A stretch of DNA of 64,000 bases, from contig NZ_KB849230.1 of NCBI RefSeq assembly GCF_000368045.1, positions 400,255 through 464,254 of the forward strand, read 5' to 3'. The position numbers were made by a program, and so were the translations under genes. This DNA comes from Acinetobacter johnsonii CIP 64.6. Lineage in GTDB: Bacteria > Pseudomonadota > Gammaproteobacteria > Pseudomonadales > Moraxellaceae. The notes under the pieces are model-generated. The model searched no databases and was not told where the DNA came from. It worked only from the letters and a program-made list of their open reading frames with translations. The stretch's first letter is position 1. Each line of letters opens with the position of its first letter. This document shows positions 18,055 to 27,282 of this stretch, piece by piece.

Positions 18055-19332
18055 TTACTGCTGCTGTTGCTGTTCTTGTTGCCAACGGCGTTGCTGTAAA
18101 CGCTCACCCTCGACCTCACGCTTATTGCGTGCCGACTCATAAAGTTTGGTTCCTTTGAGCTCAGGAGGTAAATATTCTTGCATCACAAAATGCTCTGGAT
18201 AGTTGTGCGGATACAAGTAGTCGACGCCATAGCCCTGCTCTTTCATCAACTTGGTCGGTGCATTTCTTAAATGCAGCGGCACAGGTAAATTCGCTGTTTT
18301 CTCGGCCAAATCCAACGCTTTGTTGATCGCAAGATAAGTACTGTTACTTTTGGCACTGGTCGCCAAATACACCGCACACTGCCCAAGAATAATTCGACAC
18401 TCTGGCATGCCCACCGCTTGAACAGAACGGAAGCATTCTCCAGCAAGCAGCAGTGCATTGGGGTTTGAGTTACCAATGTCCTCAGAGGCTGCAATCAACA
18501 TCCGACGGGCAATAAAAACGGGATCTTCACCACCTTTGAGCATACGTGCCATCCAATACAAAGTGGCATCAGGATCACTCCCTCGAATTGACTTAATAAA
18601 AGCCGACACCAAATCATAATGCTGCTCACCCGATTTGTCATAACGGGCAATATTTTGCTGTGCAACTTTGACCACCATTGCATTGGTCACGATATTTTCA
18701 AGGTTCGGCTCGAAGGTGCCCGCAATCAGTTCAATTAAATTCAAGACTTTGCGGGCATCACCTGCGGCAAACTGCACCAATGCTTCAAATTCTTCAATTT
18801 GAATATAACGCTCTTTTAAAAATGGATCGTTCTTAATCGCTTGTAATAATAAAGTTTGAATCGCATCAGCATCGAGCGCATTTAAGGTGTAGACCTGACA
18901 ACGGGACAGCAGCGCGCTGTTCACTTCAAAAGAAGGATTCTCGGTAGTGGCACCAATGAGGGTAATTTTGCCTTTCTCCACTGCATTCAGTAAGGCATCT
19001 TGCTGCGATTTGTTAAAACGATGAATTTCGTCAATAAACACCACAGGTGGCATTAAATCTCCGCCATCAGCAATGATCTCACGGAGCTCTTTAACCCCCG
19101 TATTGAGCGCAGATAGACTGACAAATGGTCGATCAATCGCTTGCGCCAACAGTAAAGCAATCGTGGTTTTCCCCACGCCTGGCGGCCCCCAAAAAATGAT
19201 CGATGGCAAATGCCCTTGATCGATCATTTGGCGGAGCGGTGCCTGCTCACCCAATAAGTGATCCTGCCCAATAATTTCAGATAAATCACGCGGGCGTAAA
19301 CGTTCAGGCAGTGGAATATTGCTATCGGACAT
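18055..19332 (-). CDS. rarA: Replication-associated recombination AAA+ ATPase RarA
   Basis: A clamp-loader-related AAA+ protein acting at stalled forks. 425 aa from MSDSNIPLPERLRPRDL; an in-frame ATG six codons upstream (19350) is an alternative, and neither has a strong Shine-Dalgarno. Walker A GPPGVGKTT, Walker B VVFIDEIHRFNKSQQDAL, sensor 1 GATTENPSFEVN and the C-terminal tetramerisation domain are visible. The C-terminal tail is unusually glutamine-rich (13 of the last residues are Q, R, W or E), encoded by a CTG/TTG-type triplet run. Confidence 0.95.
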   Translation of the reverse strand: MSDSNIPLPERLRPRDLSEIIGQDHLLGEQAPLRQMIDQGHLPSIIFWGPPGVGKTTIALLLAQAIDRPFVSLSALNTGVKELREIIADGGDLMPPVVFIDEIHRFNKSQQDALLNAVEKGKITLIGATTENPSFEVNSALLSRCQVYTLNALDADAIQTLLLQAIKNDPFLKERYIQIEEFEALVQFAAGDARKVLNLIELIAGTFEPNLENIVTNAMVVKVAQQNIARYDKSGEQHYDLVSAFIKSIRGSDPDATLYWMARMLKGGEDPVFIARRMLIAASEDIGNSNPNALLLAGECFRSVQAVGMPECRIILGQCAVYLATSAKSNSTYLAINKALDLAEKTANLPVPLHLRNAPTKLMKEQGYGVDYLYPHNYPEHFVMQEYLPPELKGTKLYESARNKREVEGERLQQRRWQQEQQQQQ

Positions 19333-19431
19333 AGGGCTAGGACTTATCATGCGTTCATCGAATGCTTATGTTATGGCAAATTCAGGCAAATGACACAAGC
19401 TTTTCATGCAATTTGATTGTCCTTTTATCGA

Positions 19432-19884
19432 CTAGCGAACCCAACGCACAATATAGTCTTCGATGTCGTCATCCTGAACCTCTTCTTCAGAAATACAGCG
19501 TCCTGCTGCAGACTTTTTGGCTTTCAGAATACTTTGACGTGAGCCCGTATTCAAATAGTGCCATCTGGGCAAATTTTTACCTTCATGCAGACGGCGATAA
19601 GCACAGCTCGGTGGTAACCAATGAATCGTGTCTAAAAGTTCGGGCGTGAGCTGGATACAATCGGGCACATGCTGCTTGCGGTTCGGATAATCCCGACAAC
19701 TGGCCGTTTGACAGTCCAGCAGTTTACAGGCCACTTTGGTATAGGCGACTTCTTGGCTTTCTTCATCTTCAAGTTTCACCAGACAGCATAGACCACAACC
19801 ATCACACAACGCTTCCCACTCTGCTGAACGTAGCTCAGTGAGCGCATAATGCTTCCAAAACTCTGGTCTTAATTCGTTGGACAT
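19432..19884 (-). CDS. YcgN-type cysteine-cluster protein (UPF0260)
   Basis: 150 aa from the ATG at 19884; an upstream in-frame ATG adds nine hydrophobic residues without a ribosome site. It carries CDGCGLCC near residue 24, then further Cys residues (KLLDCQTASCRDYPNR), as in UPF0260/YkgJ-related proteins thought to bind zinc or an Fe-S centre. CAYRRLHEGKNLPRWHYL is the usual C-terminal block. Biochemical role unknown. Confidence 0.88.
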   Translation of the reverse strand: MSNELRPEFWKHYALTELRSAEWEALCDGCGLCCLVKLEDEESQEVAYTKVACKLLDCQTASCRDYPNRKQHVPDCIQLTPELLDTIHWLPPSCAYRRLHEGKNLPRWHYLNTGSRQSILKAKKSAAGRCISEEEVQDDDIEDYIVRWVR

Positions 19885-20086
19885 AACCACTGCCAATAAA
19901 ACTGAATGCACTATTATAACCTATAGTCAGATGGCTTTCAGAGCTATCTAAAGTGTCAATATTTACATCATATTCATAAACTTAAAATACAAACAGAACA
20001 CTTTTTAAACAAAAGCAACACAGTGTGTCCGAACCTTCTTTCTATACTAATAGAGTAATAAATAAGAACATCTATGGAGAAAAATT

Positions 20087-20245
20087 ATGTTTCGTTGGGC
20101 GATTATCTTCGCAGTGATTGCACTGATTGCAAGTTTACTTGGTTTTGGTGGTGTCGCAGGTTTATCCAAAGACTTTGCGATTATTTTATTGGTGATTGCT
20201 GTGATTCTTGCGATTGTCGGATTTTTATCCCGTGGCAAAGTCTAA
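20087..20245 (+). CDS. DUF1328 small membrane protein (YtjA type)
   Basis: 52 aa: MFRWAIIFAVIALIASLLGF, then GGVAGLSKDFAIILL and a final FLSRGKV. Two hydrophobic helices flank a short GGVAG turn, exactly the DUF1328/UPF0391 pattern. GGAG at 20076-20079 is a good ribosome site, and a terminator follows. Members of this family are often stress-induced; no mechanism is known. Confidence 0.88.
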   Translation: MFRWAIIFAVIALIASLLGFGGVAGLSKDFAIILLVIAVILAIVGFLSRGKV

Positions 20246-20265
20246 AGTACGCGACTATTAATAAA

Positions 20266-20295
20266 GAAAAAGAAGGATTCAGATCCTTCTTTTTT
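20266..20295 (+). terminator. Terminator after DUF1328 gene
   Basis: Stem aagaaggat / atccttctt with loop TCAG and a T tail. Confidence 0.85.
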
Positions 20296-20410
20296 ATGTG
20301 TGCCTTTAAAAATAATTTCTCACACTTCTCATATACATTGGAATATTTTTCAAATCCTTGTAAAAGTTTTTATGCTTTAATCAGAGCAGATCATCTATCA
20401 GGATTTGAGC

Positions 20411-21151
20411 ATGACAATCAGTATTCAAACTCGAGAAATTCAATATAACACCGCCGATGGACAACGCTTAGTTGGTTATTTTGCAGCACCAATCTCTCAA
20501 ACACCGCATGCAGGTATCATCGTTGCACCCGAATGGTGGGGCCGAAATGAATATACTGAACAACGTGCTCGCGAACTGGCTGAACACGGTTATGCGGCAC
20601 TGGCGATTGATATGTACGGCGACAAAAATGTCACCACAGATGCGAAACAAGCCTATGAATGGATGATGCAAACTTTTGCCGATGCAGACACCATCGTCAA
20701 CCGTGCACAAGCAGGTTTAGATACGCTTGCAGCCCAGCCTGAAGTGAATGCAGATCAACTGGCGGCGATTGGTTTTTGTTATGGCGGTAAAGTGGTTTTA
20801 GACTTAGCGCGCTCAGGCGCACCACTTAAAGCTGTGGCGACTTTCCATGCAACATTGGCACCGAAAGCCCCTGCGGTCGAAGGTCAAATTCAAGGTGAAA
20901 TTTTAGTTTTACATGGTGAGTTAGACAGCATGGTTACTTTGGATGATGTTGCTAGCTTCCGTGAAGAAATGCATGCGGCAAAAGTGGACCATGAAGTCAT
21001 CATTTTTGAAGATGCGAAGCATGGTTTTAGCAATCCATTGGCCGATGAGCGTGCCAAAGCCAATGGCGTAGACTTGGGCTATAACCTAGAAGCAGAAAGA
21101 CAAGGGCTAGATGCAATGTATGACTTGCTAGAACGCAATCTCAGTGCTTAA
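20411..21151 (+). CDS. Dienelactone hydrolase family protein
   Basis: 246 aa alpha/beta hydrolase, starting at the ATG at 20411 (AGGA about 8 bases upstream). A TTG two codons earlier is also in frame. The nucleophile elbow is GFCYGG near residue 119 (Cys instead of Ser, typical of the family). Asp lies in GELDSMV near 173 and His in DAKHGFSNP near 204. VVAPEWWGRNEYTE is the conserved N-terminal block. The family hydrolyses lactones or small esters; no aromatic ring-cleavage genes are next to it, so the substrate is unknown. Confidence 0.88.
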   Translation: MTISIQTREIQYNTADGQRLVGYFAAPISQTPHAGIIVAPEWWGRNEYTEQRARELAEHGYAALAIDMYGDKNVTTDAKQAYEWMMQTFADADTIVNRAQAGLDTLAAQPEVNADQLAAIGFCYGGKVVLDLARSGAPLKAVATFHATLAPKAPAVEGQIQGEILVLHGELDSMVTLDDVASFREEMHAAKVDHEVIIFEDAKHGFSNPLADERAKANGVDLGYNLEAERQGLDAMYDLLERNLSA

Positions 21152-21225
21152 CTAGAGCTGAGAATTCAAATATTTGATTTTTCAGATCCAACAGGATACA
21201 TAATTAGATTTTAGAGGAGATAACA

Positions 21226-21588
21226 ATGACTGAGACCCACTGCCAATATTGTAATTTTGATGAATATGACGTGCTTGATAAAAATGACTTTGGGGTGATT
21301 TTACCCGAACCCAATGCATTGTCTAAAGGTCACTGTGTCATTATCCCTCTACGTCATGTGAGCTCATTTTTTGACATTACCGACAAAGAGCGTAAAAGCT
21401 TAATGTCTTTGCTGGAACTGGCACGCAATGAACTCCAATTGCGTCATCAGCCTTCAGGCTTTCATATTGGTTTTAATGATGGTGAAATATTTGGGAATGT
21501 GTCTGAACACTTACATATCCATATTATTCCACGTTACAAAGACCAAGAGCTCAAACTCGATGCACGTTGGGGCATGACGAAAGACTAA
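21226..21588 (+). CDS. HIT family protein
   Basis: 120 aa with the histidine triad HLHIHII near residue 96 (HxHxH plus hydrophobics), preceded by GFHIGFNDG. HIT proteins are nucleotide hydrolases or transferases (Hint/Fhit types); this short form resembles diadenosine tetraphosphate hydrolases. The N-terminus CQYCNF contains a CxxC pair seen in some HIT proteins. AGAGGAG lies at a good distance before the ATG. Confidence 0.88.
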   Translation: MTETHCQYCNFDEYDVLDKNDFGVILPEPNALSKGHCVIIPLRHVSSFFDITDKERKSLMSLLELARNELQLRHQPSGFHIGFNDGEIFGNVSEHLHIHIIPRYKDQELKLDARWGMTKD

Positions 21589-21696
21589 GTTTTTATGGTT
21601 TTAAATGGCGCATAAGCGCCATTTTTTATGCGCAAAAACTCGGGCTCAGAAAAGACATTCAGTTATACTAAGCCGAATTTTTTGCTTGTGCCTCAG

Positions 21697-22731
21697 ATGT
21701 CTCCTTTCTCTTTTTCAGATGCGTTACTGACTTGGTTCGATGTTCATGGTCGACATGACCTGCCATGGCAAGTAGCCGATGATCCCTACAAAGTCTGGGT
21801 GTCTGAAATTATGCTGCAACAGACCCAAGTCAAAACAGTGCTGCAATACTTCGAGCATTTTATCGAACGCTTCCCAACCGTTGCAGCTTTAGGGACAGCA
21901 TCATGGGATGAGGTCGCACCCTACTGGGCAGGTCTGGGCTACTATGCCCGGGCACGTAATCTACATAAAGCCGCAGGGGTTGTGGCACGTCAGGGGCACT
22001 TTCCTCAAACTTTAGAGGACTGGATTGAACTGCCAGGTATTGGTCCATCTACCGCAGGGGCGCTGATGTCTTTGGGTTTACGTCAGTACGGCGTCATTAT
22101 GGATGGCAACGTGAAACGCGTGCTCGCACGCTTTTTTGCCATTGAGGATGATCTGAGCAAACCTGTGCATGAACGCAGTATGTGGCAACTGGCCACTGAA
22201 CTCTGTCCAACTGAACGTAACCACGACTATACCCAAGCCATCATGGATTTGGGGGCAACCGTGTGTACCCCTAAAAAACCGCTGTGTTTATACTGCCCAA
22301 TGCAGCAACACTGTAAAGCCCATGCACAAGGGCTAGAAACTGAATTGCCGTTTAAAAAGCCCAAGAAAGCTGTGCCTGTGAAGTCTGCCCAAGTTTTGGT
22401 GCTGCGTCATCACAATCAATGGCTGTGGCAACAGCGCCCCAATAGTGGACTGTGGGGCGGTTTATGGTGTTTACCTATTTTTGAAAATCGTGATGAACTC
22501 ATGCAACTGTGCCAAAGTCTAGGACTGAAACAAGTCTCGCAACGCGCTGACATTTCGCATAGTTTCACCCATTTCACTTGGCAACTGGAAGCGCTTTGCT
22601 TTGAAGTCGATGCCGATCAGCTCGAACATTTAAGTATAGAATTGGCCAGCACATGGCTAGACATACAAAACGTCACAGAAATGGGCATCCCAACTGCGAT
22701 GAAAAAATTGATCTCGGCAATTCAACTGTGA
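21697..22731 (+). CDS. mutY: Adenine DNA glycosylase MutY
   Basis: It removes adenine mispaired with 8-oxoguanine. 344 aa from MSPFSFSDALLTWFD, which aligns with known MutY starts; the frame is open 23 codons further up without a ribosome site. It has the HhH region LPGIGPSTAGALMSLG with catalytic Asp in VIMDGNVKRVLAR, and the [4Fe-4S] loop CTPKKPLCLYCPMQQHC (C-x6-C-x2-C-x5-C). A C-terminal NUDIX-like domain (about 235-344) recognises 8-oxoG. Confidence 0.96.
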   Translation: MSPFSFSDALLTWFDVHGRHDLPWQVADDPYKVWVSEIMLQQTQVKTVLQYFEHFIERFPTVAALGTASWDEVAPYWAGLGYYARARNLHKAAGVVARQGHFPQTLEDWIELPGIGPSTAGALMSLGLRQYGVIMDGNVKRVLARFFAIEDDLSKPVHERSMWQLATELCPTERNHDYTQAIMDLGATVCTPKKPLCLYCPMQQHCKAHAQGLETELPFKKPKKAVPVKSAQVLVLRHHNQWLWQQRPNSGLWGGLWCLPIFENRDELMQLCQSLGLKQVSQRADISHSFTHFTWQLEALCFEVDADQLEHLSIELASTWLDIQNVTEMGIPTAMKKLISAIQL

Positions 22732-22803
22732 CATAGTTGGGTGATCCATTGGGTTCACCCTGACACTTTAAAATTAGATCACTGAAATAATAAAGGATTG
22801 TTC

Positions 22804-23358
22804 GTGCGTAATTGTTTGCCCCGCCTTTCTGCGCTTGCTAGTTTAAGTTTTGTGATTCTGTTACTCGCAGCTTGCCGTACCACGCCGCCTGCGCCGAGTG
22901 GAAGCCAGTTACCTGTCTCACAAGTCCAACAGCTGAAAAACATGCGTTTAGCCACACAACTTCCTGTCCCTGTCCAAGGCATTAAACGTCACGGGCTCAC
23001 AGATACTTGGGGAGCGTCCCGCAGTAGCGGACGGACGCATGAAGGCATCGACATTCTGGCTCCACGTGGAACAAAAGTTTTTTCTGCCACAGAAGGTCTC
23101 GTTGCAGACTTACGCAATAACAATTTGGGTGGTAAAGTGGTTTGGATTATGGGGCCAGCAGGCACTTGGCATTACTACGCTCATCTTGATGACCATAAAC
23201 GTGGCTTAAGTGTCGGCGACTATGTCAAAAAAGGCGACCTGATCGGCTATGTCGGCAATACAGGCAATGCACGGCACACAGCCCCACATTTGCATTATGG
23301 ACTTTATTTACACGGTAAAGGCCGTGGTGCAGTAAATCCCTATCCTTATTTACGTTAA
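22804..23358 (+). CDS. M23-family LytM-domain lipoprotein
   Basis: 184 aa using GTG at 22804: AAGGA ends 6 bases before it, whereas an in-frame TTG at 22798 directly abuts that site. A lipoprotein signal ends in LLLAAC. The M23 domain (about 65-180) has HEGIDILAPRGTKVF (first zinc His and Asp), HYYAHLD and HLHYGLY (HxH). All metal ligands appear present, so it may be an active peptidoglycan endopeptidase rather than an EnvC-like activator. Periplasmic, membrane-anchored. Confidence 0.88.
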   Translation: MRNCLPRLSALASLSFVILLLAACRTTPPAPSGSQLPVSQVQQLKNMRLATQLPVPVQGIKRHGLTDTWGASRSSGRTHEGIDILAPRGTKVFSATEGLVADLRNNNLGGKVVWIMGPAGTWHYYAHLDDHKRGLSVGDYVKKGDLIGYVGNTGNARHTAPHLHYGLYLHGKGRGAVNPYPYLR

Positions 23359-23373
23359 CTTTAGGAATTTTTC

Positions 23374-23619
23374 ATGTCAGAAGCGTTGATCAACCGTCTG
23401 GTCGAATTTGCTGAATCAGGCAATCAACAAAAAATCATCTTGGCTGGACAAAACCACCAAGGTTGGATCATGGAAATTACCGAAGATGCGCTTTTAATCA
23501 GTACTGGATTTGCTGAAAAAACAGGAAAAGATGTTTGGATTAACTTTTCCGACCTCGAACACGCCCAATTGTTTTATTGGGACAATCAACACGACCAATG
23601 GGCACCTTTTACCCTATAA
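23374..23619 (+). CDS. Conserved small protein, unknown function
   Basis: 81 aa with AGGA before the ATG and 15 bases after the M23 gene. The sequence is soluble and acidic; GWIMEITEDALLIST and WINFSDLEHAQLFYWD suggest a small beta-rich fold. I do not recognise a family. Tight spacing with the M23 gene upstream and tag downstream suggests one transcript. Confidence 0.7.
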   Translation: MSEALINRLVEFAESGNQQKIILAGQNHQGWIMEITEDALLISTGFAEKTGKDVWINFSDLEHAQLFYWDNQHDQWAPFTL

Positions 23620-23638
23620 AAAGATCAGGAGCATGTTC

Positions 23639-24193
23639 ATGACCACTCAACGCTGCGGATGGTGCTCCTCAGACCCACTTTACATCGACTACCATGATCA
23701 TGAGTGGGGTAAACCACTACATGATGAAAAGCAGTTATTTGCGATGCTCTGCCTCGAAGGTCAACAAGCGGGGCTGTCATGGATTACCGTCCTGAAAAAG
23801 CGTGAACATTATCATCGCCAGTTTTTTCAATATTCCATTGAACAAATTGCGGCTTTGAGTGATACAGACTTAGCCGAAAAAGTCCAAGATATCGGCTTAA
23901 TTCGCCATATCGGGAAGCTGACCGCCATTCGTGACAATGCGCTTGCATGGCAAGCCCTGAAAAAACAAGGCATCAACCCCGTTGAGTGGCTCTGGAACTT
24001 TGTCGAGCAACACGCAATCAACAATGATGTCCCGGACTACCGTACAGCACCTGCACAGACTCCTCAAAGCCAAAATATGTCTAAAATCTTAAAAAAACAG
24101 GGTTTTAAATTTGTCGGACCCACCACCTGCTATGCCTTTATGCAAGCGGTTGGTATGGTCAATGATCATGAAAACAGCTGTCATTTTAAATAA
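23639..24193 (+). CDS. tag: DNA-3-methyladenine glycosylase I
   Basis: It excises 3-methyladenine from alkylated DNA. 184 aa from the ATG at 23639 (AGGA 8 bases upstream; the ATG at 23633 is too close). Conserved zinc ligands are visible: Cys in QRCGWC, His in YHDHEWG near 17, and His and Cys in NDHENSCHF at the end. LEGQQAGLSWITVLKKRE and FKFVGPTTCYAFMQA are family signatures. Confidence 0.95.
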   Translation: MTTQRCGWCSSDPLYIDYHDHEWGKPLHDEKQLFAMLCLEGQQAGLSWITVLKKREHYHRQFFQYSIEQIAALSDTDLAEKVQDIGLIRHIGKLTAIRDNALAWQALKKQGINPVEWLWNFVEQHAINNDVPDYRTAPAQTPQSQNMSKILKKQGFKFVGPTTCYAFMQAVGMVNDHENSCHFK

Positions 24194-24229
24194 AAGTACA
24201 TAAAAAACAGGAAAATAAGGATCTCGAAT

Positions 24230-25252
24230 ATGACGGATAACACCATTCGTGCCTATGCGGCAATGCAAGCAGGTGCAGCACTACAACCCTATCAATTCGA
24301 TGCGGGTGAACTGCAACCACATCAGGTCGAAGTCCAAGTCGAATATTGTGGATTGTGCCATTCCGATGTTTCAGTCATTAACAATGAATGGAACTCTTCG
24401 GTCTATCCCGTTGTCGCTGGTCATGAAATTATTGGCACCATCAGTCACTTAGGCTCCGAAGCCAAAGGGCTTAAACTTGGACAGCGCGTCGGTATTGGCT
24501 GGACGGCAGAAAGCTGCCAACACTGTGACCCCTGTGTGTCGGGCCAACAAGTGCTCTGTACAGGAGGACCGACAGCAACCATCGTCGGTCATGCAGGCGG
24601 CTTTGCCGACAAAGTCCGCGCAGGTTGGCAGTGGATTATTCCTTTACCTGAAGAGCTGGATCCTGAATCCGCGGGTCCTTTATTGTGCGGCGGTATTACC
24701 GTTTTTGATCCAATTTTAAAACACCAAATTCAAGCCATTCACCATGTTGGCGTGATTGGCATCGGTGGTTTAGGGCATATGGCTATTAAGTTACTTCGAG
24801 GATGGGGCTGTGAAATTACGGCGTTTACCTCGAACCTCGACAAAACGGAAGAACTCAAGGCCATGGGTGCAGATCATGTGGTGAATAGCCGTGATGTGGA
24901 TGCGCTTAAAACCCAGCGAGGCAAATTCGATCTATTGCTCAGTACGGTGAATGTCACGCTCAATTGGCCTGCCTATATCAGTACACTGGCACCGAATGGC
25001 ACGATCCATCTGCTAGGCTTGCCTCTAGAGCCCATCAAGTTAAATGCAGGTAGTCTGATTGGTGGAGCAAAGTCTATCACGGGTTCACCCACTGGCTCAC
25101 CTGCGGCATTACGTCAGCTACTCAAATTCGCTGCACGTAAAAACATTGCGCCACAAATTGAACTGTATCCTATGTCACAGTTGAATGAAGCACTGGAACG
25201 GTTACATTCTGGAAAAGCTCGTTATCGTATCGTTCTCAAAGCCGATTTTTAA
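24230..25252 (+). CDS. Zinc-dependent NAD(P) alcohol dehydrogenase
   Basis: 340 aa medium-chain dehydrogenase. Catalytic zinc ligands are Cys in CGLCHSDV (about 43) and His/Glu in GHEIIG (about 65). The structural zinc motif CQHCDPC...C lies near 97-112. The Rossmann turn is GIGGLGHMAIK near 178. The YahK/cinnamyl-alcohol-dehydrogenase subgroup fits best, which reduces a range of aldehydes with NADPH. It stands alone and converges with a MocR-type regulator. Confidence 0.9.
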   Translation: MTDNTIRAYAAMQAGAALQPYQFDAGELQPHQVEVQVEYCGLCHSDVSVINNEWNSSVYPVVAGHEIIGTISHLGSEAKGLKLGQRVGIGWTAESCQHCDPCVSGQQVLCTGGPTATIVGHAGGFADKVRAGWQWIIPLPEELDPESAGPLLCGGITVFDPILKHQIQAIHHVGVIGIGGLGHMAIKLLRGWGCEITAFTSNLDKTEELKAMGADHVVNSRDVDALKTQRGKFDLLLSTVNVTLNWPAYISTLAPNGTIHLLGLPLEPIKLNAGSLIGGAKSITGSPTGSPAALRQLLKFAARKNIAPQIELYPMSQLNEALERLHSGKARYRIVLKADF

Positions 25253-25255
25253 TCC

Positions 25256-25282
25256 AAAAGCGCCTCAAAAGAGGCGCTTTTT
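25256..25282. terminator. Bidirectional terminator, adh / mocR
   Basis: Stem gcgcctc / gaggcgc with loop AAAA and flanking A and T runs. It overlaps the stop codon of the reverse gene. Confidence 0.9.
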
Positions 25283-26732
25283 ATACCGCTTGTTTGACCA
25301 ACGTCGAACTGCTGAGTTGCACTTTCACCCAATCGGCCAACAAAGTGACTGCCGCGCGAATATCTGTTGAAATTTCATGACCTGCATTGAGGCGGATACA
25401 GTTTTTATAACGCTGCCCTTCACCAAAGACTTCTCCTGGCACTATATTGATGCCATGCTGCTGAGCAAAATAGTACATATCTAAACCATCAATACACTCG
25501 GGCAGCTGTAACCACAGCGCATAACCACCTAAGGGTTGATTGATACGTAACGCAACTCCGTTAAAGGCATGCTGAATCATGTATCGGTATTGCTCAACTT
25601 GCTGTTTCAAAATCGGCTTTAACTGCTGTAAATGCTCCCGATAAGCACGACTATAAATCAGATCGGCCAGTGCCAACTGCAAGGGTGTATTCACTGTAAT
25701 ATTTTGCATCAGTAACGTAGCCTTCAAGTGCGCTAAGCGCTGCGGAATGCAGAACCAACCTACGCGATACGCAGTTGAAAGTGACTTGGAAACCGAACCA
25801 CAGAAAATCACATAACCCTGCTGATCCCAATACTTAATCGGCAGCGGACGACTCGAGCTGAAACTACATTCACCATAAATATCATCCTCAATTACATAAC
25901 ATTGATAGCGCGCCGCAAGTTGTGCAATTTTTTCTTTTTCAGCATTGCTTAAGCAAAACCCCAATGGATTTTGATAATTGGCCGTGAGTAAACACGCTTT
26001 TGCGCCTGAACTTTGCATGACCTGCTCTAAACGTTCAAGATCAAAGCCTTGAGTATCAGCTGGAATTTCAATAATTTTTCGCTTTAACCCCGCCAGCATT
26101 TGCAACTGACCATTAAAATTTGGGGTCGGTACAATTACGCTGTCGCCCTCCTTGCTGAGGTGTTGGATCATCACCGACAACGCAGGCATACAGCCATTGC
26201 TGATATAGATATCATCCTGCGAAATATAGAAGCCATCTTCAGCCCAATGCTCAGACAAGGCCTGCCGCAAGCGAATATGGCCCTGCTTATCGCTATATAA
26301 AAAGTCTTCAGGTTGACTGTGTTTTAAGGCGCGTTGAATGGAGCGGCGGAGCGCTTCTACAGGCACATGTTTTGGCGAAAGCTGAATCGCTCCCAAATGG
26401 ATGAGACGGCTATTAATGGAAGACTGTTGAATTTCCAGCTGTAGCTCTAAATTAGAAATATCACGGGCTTGAGACTGAAAATCAGGATGCTGCGGTACAG
26501 GAATAGATGGGCTGGTATTTTTCTGATAACTGACAAAATAGCCCGACTTATTTTTCACATGAATATACCCCTGTGACTCGAGTAGTTCATAACAGCTCTT
26601 AGCAGTATTCAAACTGACCTTTTGTAAGTTGGCAAACTGGCGTAACGACAACAGCTTTTGCCCTGCGGGTAATTCAGCATTTTGAATTTTTTCAAGCAAC
26701 TGTGCAGCCAAGCTTTGATACTGGAATGCCAT
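25281..26732 (-). CDS. MocR-type regulator: GntR HTH fused to aminotransferase domain
   Basis: 483 aa. The N-terminal GntR winged helix (about 1-70: LPAGQKLLSLRQFANLQKVS...) is followed by a linker and a fold-type I aminotransferase domain. PLP-site motifs are NYQNPLG, DDIYGE and the lysine in SVSKSLSTAYRVGW near 310. Such regulators (PdxR, GabR, TauR) usually control neighbouring genes. The gene upstream on the opposite strand is a small lipoprotein, so the target is not evident. Confidence 0.92.
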   Translation of the reverse strand: MAFQYQSLAAQLLEKIQNAELPAGQKLLSLRQFANLQKVSLNTAKSCYELLESQGYIHVKNKSGYFVSYQKNTSPSIPVPQHPDFQSQARDISNLELQLEIQQSSINSRLIHLGAIQLSPKHVPVEALRRSIQRALKHSQPEDFLYSDKQGHIRLRQALSEHWAEDGFYISQDDIYISNGCMPALSVMIQHLSKEGDSVIVPTPNFNGQLQMLAGLKRKIIEIPADTQGFDLERLEQVMQSSGAKACLLTANYQNPLGFCLSNAEKEKIAQLAARYQCYVIEDDIYGECSFSSSRPLPIKYWDQQGYVIFCGSVSKSLSTAYRVGWFCIPQRLAHLKATLLMQNITVNTPLQLALADLIYSRAYREHLQQLKPILKQQVEQYRYMIQHAFNGVALRINQPLGGYALWLQLPECIDGLDMYYFAQQHGINIVPGEVFGEGQRYKNCIRLNAGHEISTDIRAAVTLLADWVKVQLSSSTLVKQAV

Positions 26733-26831
26733 TCATCTGTACCTATTTTTTTAACTTTTATGTATCTGTATCCATTATGCCAACAGAATTATGCTTCTGT
26801 CATTCGTTCACAACCATAAATAGGCACTTTT

Positions 26832-27233
26832 ATGAAAAAAATAATCATATCTCTCTTTTGCTTATTGAGCTTATCGGCTTGCCAACCGCCACATGTTTCA
26901 CAGCAGGTACAACAGCAACATTTTATTTGTAAAGCACTGATTGAAGGGTTTCTGAAAACGCAAAATTTAACTGATTATCAGTTTTTAAGTTTAGCGCCGA
27001 GCTTGACTGAAACCTCGACCCAACGAACCTATCAATATCGGTTGAACAATGAACGTGAAATGCAGATGAACTTGCCCCACCAGAAAAATTTACAGTTCCA
27101 ATGTGACCAAAGCAGTGCTGAAAACTTCAAGATCTCGCTCGCTGGTGAAGGAGATGCCATGCTCAGTTTAATCCAGTTAGACCTGCCTAAGGCTTCAACC
27201 TTAGAGCTGCTGAGCGCCTATCAACAGCCTTAA
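26832..27233 (+). CDS. Small lipoprotein, unknown function
   Basis: 133 aa with a lipoprotein signal MKKIIISLFCLLSLSAC (Cys17) and a Gln-rich linker. A compact C-terminal part follows, with two further Cys (FICK, FQCDQ) that could form a disulfide. It is divergent from the MocR gene. No recognised family. Confidence 0.7.
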   Translation: MKKIIISLFCLLSLSACQPPHVSQQVQQQHFICKALIEGFLKTQNLTDYQFLSLAPSLTETSTQRTYQYRLNNEREMQMNLPHQKNLQFQCDQSSAENFKISLAGEGDAMLSLIQLDLPKASTLELLSAYQQP

Positions 27234-27245
27234 GTTTTAAAACAT

Positions 27246-27270
27246 AAAAAAGCCTGCATTGCAGGCTTCT
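27246..27270. terminator. Bidirectional terminator, lipoprotein / START-domain gene
   Basis: Stem aagcctgc / gcaggctt with a 3-base loop and A-rich 5' flank. Confidence 0.8.
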
Positions 27271-27282
27271 TCATCTTTAAAA

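Noticed and set aside
18055..18100. CTG/TTG triplet run at the end of rarA as a disease-type repeat
   Set aside because: Short and interrupted; explained as a Gln-rich tail of the protein.
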